Shown: positions 1 through 7,733 of the stretch, piece by piece
How the letters are laid out: each line of letters opens with the position of its first letter
How positions within the stretch are numbered: the stretch's first letter is position 1
From: NC2004 sp050874905
Lineage (GTDB): Bacteria > Bacillota > Clostridia > Lachnospirales > Lachnospiraceae
Reading direction: 5' to 3'
DNA length: 64,000 bases
Assembly (NCBI GenBank): GCA_050874905.1
Contig: JBNMLP010000012.1
Location: forward strand, 1 to 64,000
Position numbers and translations under genes: made by a program
Notes under the pieces: model-generated
Told to the model about the DNA's origin: nothing
The model's database searches: none
Seen by the model: the letters and a program-made list of their open reading frames with translations, nothing else

Positions 1-111
1 AGAAGTTGTGGTAGAATGTAATTGGCTCATGGGCATGCTCCTTTGATTGTGTTTTTCTAGTCAACTAACATTCTATCAAAGAAATGCTTCATGAGCTATT
101 TTATTTAGTTA
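1..111. other. Non-coding upstream edge with imperfect inverted repeat
   Basis: No gene is visible here. TAGAATGT at 12-19 is matched by ACATTCTA at 68-75, and the pairing extends imperfectly for about 17 bases (TTGGCT against AGTTGACT). The two arms lie about 48 bases apart. It could be a weak terminator, an operator or the remains of a mobile element end. An ATG at 91 opens a five-codon frame closed by TAG at 106-108, in the same frame as the following gene. Confidence 0.3.
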
Positions 112-1380
112 GTGTCCAACTTCATTATACAATCGGCGAAACTGTTAAAATGCAAAAATAGAACAGGAATCATTCAGCGGTATCTTTTATTTAGTTTTAC
201 TATAATCACCGGGATAATGACATATCTTTTATTATGCATTTTATTAGTAGGAAAAATGGTAAATATGCATTTCGTATTGGATGATACTTTCATACCTAAT
301 CTCTTTTTTACATATGTATGCCTTTTGGCAATAACGCTAACATACCTGGTTTTTGCAGTAATATTTTCCAGTAATAGTATGGGGATCGTTGGTGCAATGA
401 TTCCGATATTGTTTGAATTGATTGTTTGGAAAAATCATATTAAGAGCTTATTCAGGTATACTTTTTTTTATAATATTGTTGTGCAAGATGATGTTCAGAT
501 TACGGTTTCACAAAAAATTATATTTTGGATGATATGTCTATCCGTTTTAATTGTTATATTATTAATTGTAATCCGGTATGTGGATTTAGGTATAACCAGA
601 AATATGAAAGAAGTGATAAAGTATATTTCTGAAAAAAACAATATTGATCCATACTTTCTGGGAAGTATTATATGGTCGTGTATCTATGTCGCAATGACGT
701 ATCATATTTCCAAAAATTTTTATAGTGATGCAACCGCATTTGTATATATTTGCTTTCGAGGTTTTTCTGGATGGAATGTTCAGGATTTGCTTTTTTATTT
801 AGGATTGTGTATGCCTTTGTGGGTATTTTTGGTGTATTATTTTAGTAAATTTTTTACTACATTTTCTGTATATATGTTTATGAAAATGGGTGGAGTATTG
901 AAATGCATGATGAAATGTATGCTAAATATGGTCAGGTACATTATCCTTTATTTTGTTATTATGATACTTTCTGCATATATGGGTGGAAGATTTATTTACA
1001 AGGGGAATGGTAAAACTGATATATACCAGAACCTGCAATGTGTAACAGATGGTATGATAGGCGTGGCAGCAGATTTTATTTTAGTAACTTTGTTGCTTGT
1101 TTTATTAATTATGGTGATCTACTTATTGTGTTACAGACTTGAGATTGCTTTTGTAATAGGAATTGGATGTCATATATTAAGTGTTATCATTGCTGGGCTT
1201 ATCCCTCATGGAACAGAATTTATACCTTTCACGCAAAATATATTATTAATAAGGAATGCAAAATATAATATTTTATGGGCAAGGAGTTTTTTATGTCTGA
1301 CATTGGTTTTGGGTTATATTATATTTTGTTATTTAATGAAACGGAAACAAGAAAAAATTTTGGTTGGTTATTATCAATAG
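112..1380 (+). CDS. ABC-2 type transporter permease (AT-rich, possibly 5'-damaged)
   Basis: The 422-residue product is dominated by hydrophobic segments (roughly ten predicted membrane spans, for example near residues 26-48, 60-84 and 134-153). It lies directly upstream of an ABC ATPase, with six bases to the first possible start of that gene, so it is most likely the membrane half of an ABC exporter. I recognise no specific family. The start is doubtful: GTG at 112 has no ribosome site, and an ATG at 91 in the same frame is cut off by TAG at 106-108. The N-terminus may therefore be damaged or lost. Base composition is much more AT-rich than the genes from 2.1 kb onward, as in the partner ATPase, which suggests acquisition as a unit. 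The substrate is unknown; a peptide or antibiotic is a guess from the type of ATPase beside it. Confidence 0.6.
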   Translation: MSNFIIQSAKLLKCKNRTGIIQRYLLFSFTIITGIMTYLLLCILLVGKMVNMHFVLDDTFIPNLFFTYVCLLAITLTYLVFAVIFSSNSMGIVGAMIPILFELIVWKNHIKSLFRYTFFYNIVVQDDVQITVSQKIIFWMICLSVLIVILLIVIRYVDLGITRNMKEVIKYISEKNNIDPYFLGSIIWSCIYVAMTYHISKNFYSDATAFVYICFRGFSGWNVQDLLFYLGLCMPLWVFLVYYFSKFFTTFSVYMFMKMGGVLKCMMKCMLNMVRYIILYFVIMILSAYMGGRFIYKGNGKTDIYQNLQCVTDGMIGVAADFILVTLLLVLLIMVIYLLCYRLEIAFVIGIGCHILSVIIAGLIPHGTEFIPFTQNILLIRNAKYNILWARSFLCLTLVLGYIIFCYLMKRKQEKILVGYYQ

Positions 1381-1392
1381 GGAGAAATGAAA

Positions 1393-2028
1393 ATGAATGC
1401 GGTAAAACTTTTAAATGTAGGAAAGACAATCAATGGGGAAACAATATTGAAAAATGTGAATATCACAATAAAGCAGGGTGAGATTGTTGGTTTTGAGGGG
1501 AGAAATGGTTCTGGAAAAAGTGTTCTTTTTAAGATGATTGCTGGTATCATGATTCCAACAGCAGGAAAGATTGAAGTTTTAGATGAAGAATTAAAAAAAG
1601 GAAAATTTCCAAGAGATATTGGTGTTAGTTTAGATAATACCGGTTTTATGCCTTCATTATCTGCTTTTGATAATTTGAAAACAATTGCAGATATCAGGGG
1701 GATCATAGATTCAAACGAAATCAGAAAATACATAGAATTGGTTGGATTGAATCCTGAAAGCAAAAAAAAGGTCGGTAAGTTTTCTGTAGGAATGAAACAA
1801 CGATTAGCATTTGCGCAGGCAATTATGGAATCTCCTAAATTACTGTTACTGGATGAGCCTTTTAGTGGATTAGACGAAGAAGGTGTGGAATTAGTACGGA
1901 ATTTGATCACAGAATTAAATAAGAAGGATAATATCACAGTTTTGATCACCAGTCATATAAAGGAAGACATAGAAGTGCTATGCTCCCGAACATTTCGTAT
2001 TGCCTCAGGAAATGTATCCGAAACGTAG
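1393..2028 (+). CDS. ABC transporter ATP-binding protein (BcrA/lantibiotic-type)
   Basis: This is a short single-domain ABC ATPase of 211 residues, which would power the permease encoded just upstream. Walker A is GRNGSGKS (residues 36-43), the signature is FSVGMKQR (130-137), Walker B is LLLLDEP (150-156) and the switch histidine is in TSH (188). The Q-loop glutamine is replaced in the stretch around LDNTGFMPSLSAFDNL, which resembles ATPases of the bacitracin/lantibiotic exporter group, where this position often varies. ATG at 1393 lies 8 bases after GGGAG and is preferred over ATG at 1387. Composition is AT-rich, like the permease. The gene ends convergently with the methyltransferase gene at 2103, and no clear terminator is visible between them. 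Confidence 0.88.
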   Translation: MNAVKLLNVGKTINGETILKNVNITIKQGEIVGFEGRNGSGKSVLFKMIAGIMIPTAGKIEVLDEELKKGKFPRDIGVSLDNTGFMPSLSAFDNLKTIADIRGIIDSNEIRKYIELVGLNPESKKKVGKFSVGMKQRLAFAQAIMESPKLLLLDEPFSGLDEEGVELVRNLITELNKKDNITVLITSHIKEDIEVLCSRTFRIASGNVSET

Positions 2029-2102
2029 AGATATTTCTTAAATAGATTGCCTGAGTGTTTTTGATAATTTATAGGTAATTGTGAAACTTGCGATGCTCAT
2101 TC

Positions 2103-3164
2103 CTATGCCATCACTGCCCAGCGCAGCTTCGTGGATCTTGCTCTTGGGTTTCTGAAACATTCTTCTTTGGAGGGGCGGATCACGTCCTCTGAAATGGCAC
2201 GGTAAACGCCTGCTTTATAAAGTTGTTTAAACGATTTTTTAACCAGACGGTCTTCTCCGGAGTGGAATGTTAAAATGGCAACGCGCGCTCCGGAATTTAA
2301 GACGGTCGGAAGCTTTTCTAAAAAGGCATAAAGCACTTCAAACTCGCTGTTTACGTCAATACGAAGTGCCTGAAAGCATCGCTGGCTTGATTTTTTGACT
2401 GCCTCTGTTCGTTCTTTTTCCGGTAAAAATGATAATGCCCGTTCGATCACGTCATGGAATTGCCGGGTGGTTTCAATTGGCTGATGTTTTTTAAAAGTCT
2501 TTATTACTTCTTTTGCGATCTGGTTCGCATAAGGTTCGTCAGAATTTTCCACTAACAATGAGATCAATTCTTCTTTATCCAGTTCTTTTAACCGCTCGGC
2601 GGCACTTACTCCAACGGTAGGATTTAAGCGCAGATCTAAAGGCCCCTCCACCTTATAGGAAAAGCCACGTTCCGGGTTATCAATCTGCATGGAGGAAACA
2701 CCGAGGTCTGCTAATACAAAGTCAAATTTGGTATCTGGGGCAACCTGGTCAATATTGGCGAAATTAAGAAGACGAACTGTTAAAATGTCCTCACCAAATC
2801 CGGCTTCCTTCAGCCGCTTCTTTGTCTTTTCTGACTCAATGGGATCTACATCTGTGGCGTACATATGCCCCTGCCCATGGAGCTGCTCCATCATTTTTCT
2901 TGTATGACCACCATATCCCAGCGTAGCATCATATCCGATTTCACCCGGCTTGATCTTTAACACGTCAAGAATTTCATCCACCATAATAGAAATGTGCATA
3001 CCCGCAGGTGTTTTTCCCTTGCTGATGATCTTTTCAATATCATCCTGATATTTCTCCGGATTGTGCTCTTTATATTTTTCTGAATAGGTGCGGGGATGGG
3101 TTCCCTTATAACGCACGCGGCGTTTGTGTGTAGAGGCAGCAGGTGTTTGGTTTGGATCAGACAT
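2103..3164 (-). CDS. rsmH: 16S rRNA (cytosine-1402-N4)-methyltransferase RsmH-type, N-terminally extended
   Basis: RsmH methylates N4 of C1402 in the decoding centre of 16S rRNA using S-adenosylmethionine. The family pattern is clear: HISIMVDEILD, DATLGYGGHT (SAM-binding glycine loop), LADLGVSSMQID, RGFSY..GPLDLRL, and near the C-terminus ILTFHSGEDRLVK. At 353 residues it is longer than the usual roughly 310. The extra part is a basic N-terminal stretch of about 50 residues before HISIM. The gene stands alone, not beside mraZ or ftsL in the division/cell-wall cluster where rsmH normally sits, so it may be a second RsmH-like paralogue with a different target. ATG at 3164 follows AAAGGAG by 7 bases. 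Confidence 0.85.
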   Translation of the reverse strand: MSDPNQTPAASTHKRRVRYKGTHPRTYSEKYKEHNPEKYQDDIEKIISKGKTPAGMHISIMVDEILDVLKIKPGEIGYDATLGYGGHTRKMMEQLHGQGHMYATDVDPIESEKTKKRLKEAGFGEDILTVRLLNFANIDQVAPDTKFDFVLADLGVSSMQIDNPERGFSYKVEGPLDLRLNPTVGVSAAERLKELDKEELISLLVENSDEPYANQIAKEVIKTFKKHQPIETTRQFHDVIERALSFLPEKERTEAVKKSSQRCFQALRIDVNSEFEVLYAFLEKLPTVLNSGARVAILTFHSGEDRLVKKSFKQLYKAGVYRAISEDVIRPSKEECFRNPRARSTKLRWAVMA

Positions 3165-3197
3165 AAGAAGCTCCTTTCAAAAACATATTGTTTTTTG

Positions 3198-3206
3198 ATT
3201 ATAGCA
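3198..3206 (-). promoter_or_regulatory. Extended -10 promoter for the RsmH-type gene
   Basis: On the minus strand the sequence reads TGCTATAAT, a perfect extended -10, about 35 bases upstream of the ATG. The -35 region (TCCACA, 16 bases upstream) is weak. Confidence 0.55.
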
Positions 3207-3378
3207 CAGAATGAACGGATGTGGATAACTAGAAGAAAATTGTTATAACCTTGTTTTAAGAAGTAAATTTAATAAAGATAAAAAAGCAAAACAAATGAAA
3301 ATCAAAAGTGAGGAGATACAAAAAAGGCAACAAAAGACAAGAAAATTATATAAAAGTGTGACATTTTATCATACTGCA

Positions 3379-3407
3379 TTGTTGTATAGGTAGATACCTG
3401 TTATAGA
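3379..3407 (+). promoter_or_regulatory. Candidate promoter of the lipoprotein/sigma-factor operon
   Basis: TTGTTG, 17 bases, TATAGA, about 55 bases before the start of the first lipoprotein gene, whose ribosome site AAAGGAGG is strong. The rest of the 3165-3461 gap is AT-rich and shows nothing else I can support. Whether the adjacent ECF sigma factor uses a site here cannot be read from one sequence. Confidence 0.4.
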
Positions 3408-3461
3408 TACATGAGGGATTTTTAGCTGGTTTAAAGACAGTCAATGTAAAGGAGGATACCT

Positions 3462-4736
3462 ATGAAAATGCGTAACATTATTCCTATCTTAGTAACGGTA
3501 ACGCTGTTATTTGGAGGCTGTGGCAGCACAACTAAAACAAGTGACAAAAAGAAACAAAAACGTTACACAACGGCAAAGGAGGACGCTGTGTTAACCAATC
3601 TTCCGGAAGCGAAGGAGGTAGAACTGGATGATGCTTATTATGAAGAACACTGGAAAGATGCAACGAAGCTTGTCTGGGTAAATGATGCCGTGCTTCCGTC
3701 CAATGTATTGATCGCGTTAAATGATCGTCTGGCCCGGGAGAAGGGCTTTGTAATACGGATGGAAAACAAAAGCATAACAGAGGATTACTATCAGGATGAT
3801 CTGTTAAAAAGAAAAGAAGAAGGGGAAGCTACGGATCTGATCAATGTTGGCAGTTGTGCAGCAGCTTCAGATACCAACAGATATCAGGAGGCTGTTGAGA
3901 AGGGGCTGTTAGAACCGCTGGATCCTTATCTTACCGGAGAGAAAAAGAAGCTGGGATCGCATCTATATGAAAGTTATTTGAAAGAACAGTGGGAGGCAAT
4001 GAAGGTAGATGGGAAGATCTACAGCTATGACTGGAGACAGCAGCCGGTGTCGGATGTCTGTGCCTTTGTAAACAAAGCCTATTTAAAAAAATATGATATG
4101 CAGTTAAAAGGAAACGAGACTTGTGAGGAGCTTCTTCAGATGGCAGAAAAGGTGAATAAAAAAGAAAAACGAAAAGGCTTCTGTCCGGTGTTGCTTCGTG
4201 CAGAAAAAGAGGAGATCGCAGACTGGGGGATTGAGGAGCTTACGACACAGGTAAAGGAACGCGGCGATCTGATCTGGGGTTATAATCAACCGGGGATGGA
4301 CTGGTCCCTGCCAACAGATTTCTTTGTACTTTATGCAGAGGAAAACCGACAGGACAGCAGTGAGAATGAAGTGTTGTTAAATGAGCAGTTATTATATCAA
4401 ACGCAAAAAGTAGTCATAAAGAAAGATACTTATCAGCCGGTAACTAATTGCCTGACAGCAGTAGCATCCTGGTCAGAGCATAAAGACGAAGTCGTGGAAT
4501 TTTTAGATCTGATCCATGGGGATGCAGATTATGCCAATCTGTTACAGTATGGAGTAGAAGGGGAAAATTACGTGCTGGAAGATGGAAAAGCCGTAATCGA
4601 TGAGGATCATCCTGGCCTTATGGCATTTAGCATTGGAAATAAGTGGATCACCTATCCAAGAGCGTTAGAACCGGATACGGTAGAAGAAAAGGAACAGTGG
4701 TATCGGAATTATATCGGTGAGCATTTCAAAAAGTAG
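3462..4736 (+). CDS. Lipoprotein resembling an ABC solute-binding protein
   Basis: The 424-residue product starts with a lipoprotein signal (hydrophobic stretch, then LFGGC with Cys20 as lipidation site), followed by a Lys/Ser/Thr-rich linker. The mature part has the length and periodicity of a family-1 extracellular solute-binding protein, with typical pieces such as VDGKIYSYDWR, NKAYLKKYDM and ETCEELLQMAEKV. No permease or ATPase genes lie nearby, so it may act as a sensor or ligand-capture protein for the downstream sigma/anti-sigma pair rather than in transport. That role is inferred only from the operon: the next gene starts 13 bases downstream, and the run continues to 7667. Confidence 0.75.
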   Translation: MKMRNIIPILVTVTLLFGGCGSTTKTSDKKKQKRYTTAKEDAVLTNLPEAKEVELDDAYYEEHWKDATKLVWVNDAVLPSNVLIALNDRLAREKGFVIRMENKSITEDYYQDDLLKRKEEGEATDLINVGSCAAASDTNRYQEAVEKGLLEPLDPYLTGEKKKLGSHLYESYLKEQWEAMKVDGKIYSYDWRQQPVSDVCAFVNKAYLKKYDMQLKGNETCEELLQMAEKVNKKEKRKGFCPVLLRAEKEEIADWGIEELTTQVKERGDLIWGYNQPGMDWSLPTDFFVLYAEENRQDSSENEVLLNEQLLYQTQKVVIKKDTYQPVTNCLTAVASWSEHKDEVVEFLDLIHGDADYANLLQYGVEGENYVLEDGKAVIDEDHPGLMAFSIGNKWITYPRALEPDTVEEKEQWYRNYIGEHFKK

Positions 4737-4749
4737 TGGGAGGTCAGGT

Positions 4750-5955
4750 ATGAAACAGATGACGTGTTGCAAATGTATTGGTATATATATCTTTCTTGCA
4801 TTGCTTGTTTTGTTCTGTAATGGGTGCGAAAATAAAAACATAAAACAGATAAAGACAGCAGCGTATCCGTGGCCGAAAGATGACTCCGTTTCTTATTCGG
4901 TAGGTAATATTGCAGTATCAGGAGAGCGGATGGTGTATGTACAGAATGATATATTGCATATAAGAGATCTTACTACCGGAAATGATACCGTGCTTTGTTC
5001 CCGTCCGGATTGCAAGCATCAGGAAGATGATTCGTCCTGTGAAGCAGCCGCTCCTGCAGAAGCGTTTGGCAGTGGATTTGCAGCAATTGGAGTACATGGA
5101 GATGTAGTGTTTGAAGTGGTGACATCAAAAGACATGAAAAGTCTGATTTATCTTTCCAAAATAGGAGAGAATAAACGGGCAAAGGTGGCAGAACTGGATT
5201 ATAGTTTTACCGGTTCCAAGCTTTTGTTTTCCAGTGATGTAATGTATGCGGCAGTTATGGTGCCGGTAACAGAGGGAGAAGAAGGAGAAGAAATAGTAAG
5301 TACCTGCGGAAGCAAAGCAGCAGTCATTTCCATGGATCTTACGGATTATAAAGTAAAAAAACTGGCAGAGTACGACAGTAAATACGGAGTGTCAGTAAGA
5401 CGTCTGGATCTGTGTGATGGAAAACTGGTGTATGAAGTAGAGGGGTTAAATTCACTCTCGGATGATACTTCCTTCAGCGATATGTATGCCCTTTCTTTAA
5501 AATCTGGAAAGGAAGTAAAGATCGAACAGGAGATTCGGGAAGAAAATGGGAAGAAGAAAAGGATAAAAAATTATATCGGTTGTTACGAGGGAAAGCTTTA
5601 TTTTTGTGATGAGGGAAAACACAGGATTGTTGCAAAGGAACCGGAGGAAAAAGCAGAGAGTCAAACGGTATATGAGCGAAAGGATAACCGCACGTTTATT
5701 GCGGCAGAACTTTCTGTTGATGGAAAACTACTTTACAACCTGGATGATAACAAAAGTGAGGATTATGAAAAATGCCGGGTCAATAATTATGTTTATGATA
5801 TAAAAGAACAGAAGCTTTATGAAGCGAGTGAACGAAACAGCAAAGATTATAGTTCCATGATGATGTGGTGTGACAAGCTGATTGCTTACGATATGAAAGA
5901 TGGCTCGATCGTGGAGCTTCCACTGTCTTCATATGCTACAGAGGTAAAACGGTAA
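4750..5955 (+). CDS. Lipoprotein with CxxxxCxH...C motif, possible beta-propeller
   Basis: ATG at 4750, preceded by GGGAGG, gives 401 residues; an upstream frame from 4717 would overlap the previous gene and bury the signal peptide. The N-terminus carries a hydrophobic segment ending in a lipobox-like LFCNGC. The mature protein consists of repeated short strands of the 'GKLYF/GKLVY' kind, suggestive of a beta-propeller. Residues 83-97 form a distinctive cluster: C83, C88, H90 and C97 in LCSRPDCKH followed by SSC. I recall similar motifs from uncharacterised lipoproteins of gut Clostridia; metal binding or disulfide formation is a guess. The sigma factor gene starts 16 bases downstream. Confidence 0.7.
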   Translation: MKQMTCCKCIGIYIFLALLVLFCNGCENKNIKQIKTAAYPWPKDDSVSYSVGNIAVSGERMVYVQNDILHIRDLTTGNDTVLCSRPDCKHQEDDSSCEAAAPAEAFGSGFAAIGVHGDVVFEVVTSKDMKSLIYLSKIGENKRAKVAELDYSFTGSKLLFSSDVMYAAVMVPVTEGEEGEEIVSTCGSKAAVISMDLTDYKVKKLAEYDSKYGVSVRRLDLCDGKLVYEVEGLNSLSDDTSFSDMYALSLKSGKEVKIEQEIREENGKKKRIKNYIGCYEGKLYFCDEGKHRIVAKEPEEKAESQTVYERKDNRTFIAAELSVDGKLLYNLDDNKSEDYEKCRVNNYVYDIKEQKLYEASERNSKDYSSMMMWCDKLIAYDMKDGSIVELPLSSYATEVKR

Positions 5956-5971
5956 AAAGGGAGAATTTAGA

Positions 5972-6493
5972 ATGAAGCTTACTGTACGGGCATTTAGTAT
6001 GGATTCTAAAAAGTATGAAAATATCGTCAGTTCCTATGCCAATCATATTTATCGCCTGGCATATGGATATTGCGGTAACAAAAGTGATGCGGAAGATGTC
6101 ATGCAAAATACATTTTTGAAATTGTTGACCACGGATACGGTGTTTCAAGATGAGGAACATATCAGGAAATGGCTGATCCGCGTAGCTGCGAATGAATCGA
6201 AAAATATATGCAGATCATCCTGGCGGCGGAAGGTGGTATCTTATGATGCACTGGATCAGGAACTAAAAATGGAGGATTTTGACAAAGAAAAGCAGTATAT
6301 CTTATTTCAGGCGGTGACATCGCTGCCTGAAAAATATCGTTTTATCGTTCATCTTTATTACTATGAAACGTATTCTGTGAAAGAGATCGCGGCACTGCTC
6401 GAATTAAAAGAAACGACAGTGCAGACCCGTTTGCAAAGAGCAAGGCAGAGGTTGAAAAAAGTATTAAAGGAGGAATGGCAGTATGAGCAATAG
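5972..6493 (+). CDS. ECF-type RNA polymerase sigma factor
   Basis: This 173-residue sigma-70 family protein contains only regions 2 and 4, which defines an extracytoplasmic function factor. Region 2 covers about residues 18-50 (YANHIYRLAYGYCGNKSDAEDVMQ), including the DAED acidic motif for core RNA polymerase contact. Region 4 covers about 113-165 (LPEKYRFIVHLYYYE, then the SVKEIAALLELKETTVQTRLQRAR helix-turn-helix). The start at 5972 has GGGAG upstream; a second ATG at 5999 is possible. Its 3' end overlaps the next gene by 11 bases, the usual coupling between an ECF factor and its anti-sigma factor. Its targets probably include its own operon. Confidence 0.92.
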   Translation: MKLTVRAFSMDSKKYENIVSSYANHIYRLAYGYCGNKSDAEDVMQNTFLKLLTTDTVFQDEEHIRKWLIRVAANESKNICRSSWRRKVVSYDALDQELKMEDFDKEKQYILFQAVTSLPEKYRFIVHLYYYETYSVKEIAALLELKETTVQTRLQRARQRLKKVLKEEWQYEQ

Positions 6494-7667
6494 AGATTTT
6501 TATCGGGAAACTTTTGATCAGATCTCATTAGATGCCGATCAAATAAGTGATTTATTACATATACGTGAAAAGAATAAGCGGCAGGAACAAAAAAAGCTTT
6601 TTTATAACAAAAAAGCATGGGTCGCCGCTGCTGTAGTTTTGCTGTTGTTTATCATGGTTCCAACCGCTTATGCCGGAATCAGGTATCAATGGTTTTCTCT
6701 GTTTTTTATCAATTCTGATGATTATGCAACGGATTTAAAGGGATTGGCCGAATGTGCAGATACAGAACAAACCGTAACGGAAACGGATGATTTTAAGCTG
6801 ACGATCTTAGGACATTTGTACAGCAAAGAACAGGAGCGCGGAATTGTGATCGCTTCCTTGAAATTTAAAACTGATCAGGTATATCTTCCGATCAACGGTG
6901 CACGATTTGGAGATATAGATGGAACAGATCCGGCGGAGTATCAATATACCGAGGAGGAAGGAAGAGAAGCAGCGGCCAGGTCTTATTCTATTTACTGTAT
7001 TTCTAAAGATGGTGTTTTTGCCGGAAATCCGTCACAGCTGGAAGGAAAGGACCCGGTCTGTCTGGAATTTTATGACAGTGACGGAAAGATCATTTCCGGC
7101 TGGGCATACCCTTCCTACAAAGGAGAAAAGGCGGAAGATGGTGGTTATCTGATCGGAATCCGTTATGGAGAAACGCTTCAGATGGGCAATACCATGCTGT
7201 TTTGTGAGGAATATTTGCAGGAGGATCTGTTCCGGTATGTAAATGTTAAAAAAAGTTATGATCCGGACTATAAAATTCATGCGCTGGCGAAGTGTCATCT
7301 GCCGAAAGCCGGAAAGATTCCCTGCCGGAAGTTTTCCAATGGAGAAACGACTATTTATGTGACACCGATCGCTGTTGTGATAAAAGATCTGAATCTTTAT
7401 GATCCCGACTGCAAACTTGCCAAGGCAGGGATTGATGAGGGATTGATAAACACATCCATAAATCTGGTAGTAAAGAAAAAACATGCCGAAAAGAAAGTTG
7501 TTCCGTTGAAAAACATGATACATGACATGAACTGCTATGACCATCTGACCAAATCGAGAGATTATATCAGCACGGATTATGGTATGGAGTTAGATTCGTT
7601 TCTGCGTTTAAAAGAAATAAAACAAATTGAGATTGGCTCAGAGGTATTTCACCGTACGATAAAGTAG
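6483..7667 (+). CDS. Membrane-anchored anti-sigma factor (DUF4179-like)
   Basis: The 394-residue product has a cytoplasmic N-terminus of about 45 residues (a short acidic-to-basic helical region suited to binding a sigma factor), one membrane span at about residues 48-67 (WVAAAVVLLLFIMVPTAYA), and a large extracellular domain. This matches anti-sigma proteins of the DUF4179 type common next to ECF factors in Clostridia. It overlaps the sigma gene and would hold that factor at the membrane until an external signal is sensed. The zinc anti-sigma motif HxxxCxxC is absent, so this is not a ZAS protein. What releases the sigma factor is unknown; the two lipoproteins upstream are candidate inputs. 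Confidence 0.8.
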   Translation: MSNRDFYRETFDQISLDADQISDLLHIREKNKRQEQKKLFYNKKAWVAAAVVLLLFIMVPTAYAGIRYQWFSLFFINSDDYATDLKGLAECADTEQTVTETDDFKLTILGHLYSKEQERGIVIASLKFKTDQVYLPINGARFGDIDGTDPAEYQYTEEEGREAAARSYSIYCISKDGVFAGNPSQLEGKDPVCLEFYDSDGKIISGWAYPSYKGEKAEDGGYLIGIRYGETLQMGNTMLFCEEYLQEDLFRYVNVKKSYDPDYKIHALAKCHLPKAGKIPCRKFSNGETTIYVTPIAVVIKDLNLYDPDCKLAKAGIDEGLINTSINLVVKKKHAEKKVVPLKNMIHDMNCYDHLTKSRDYISTDYGMELDSFLRLKEIKQIEIGSEVFHRTIK

Positions 7668-7696
7668 TATGTAGTTTTATTTCTGACCCGAAAATG

Positions 7697-7705
7697 TGCT
7701 ATAAT
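7697..7705 (+). promoter_or_regulatory. Extended -10 promoter
   Basis: TGCTATAAT, a perfect extended -10, lies 28 bases before the start of the TPR/DUF4037/DUF4125 gene. The -35 region is poor, as expected for an extended -10 promoter. Confidence 0.65.
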
Positions 7706-7733
7706 ATCCAAAAACGAAAAAGGGGCATTGCAT

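Noticed and set aside
12..75. Inverted repeat at the left edge as an insertion sequence end
   Set aside because: The arms are short and imperfect, and no transposase or target duplication is visible within the window.
4717..4749. Upstream start for the second lipoprotein
   Set aside because: It overlaps the previous gene and pushes the signal peptide inside the protein; GGGAGG precedes ATG at 4750.
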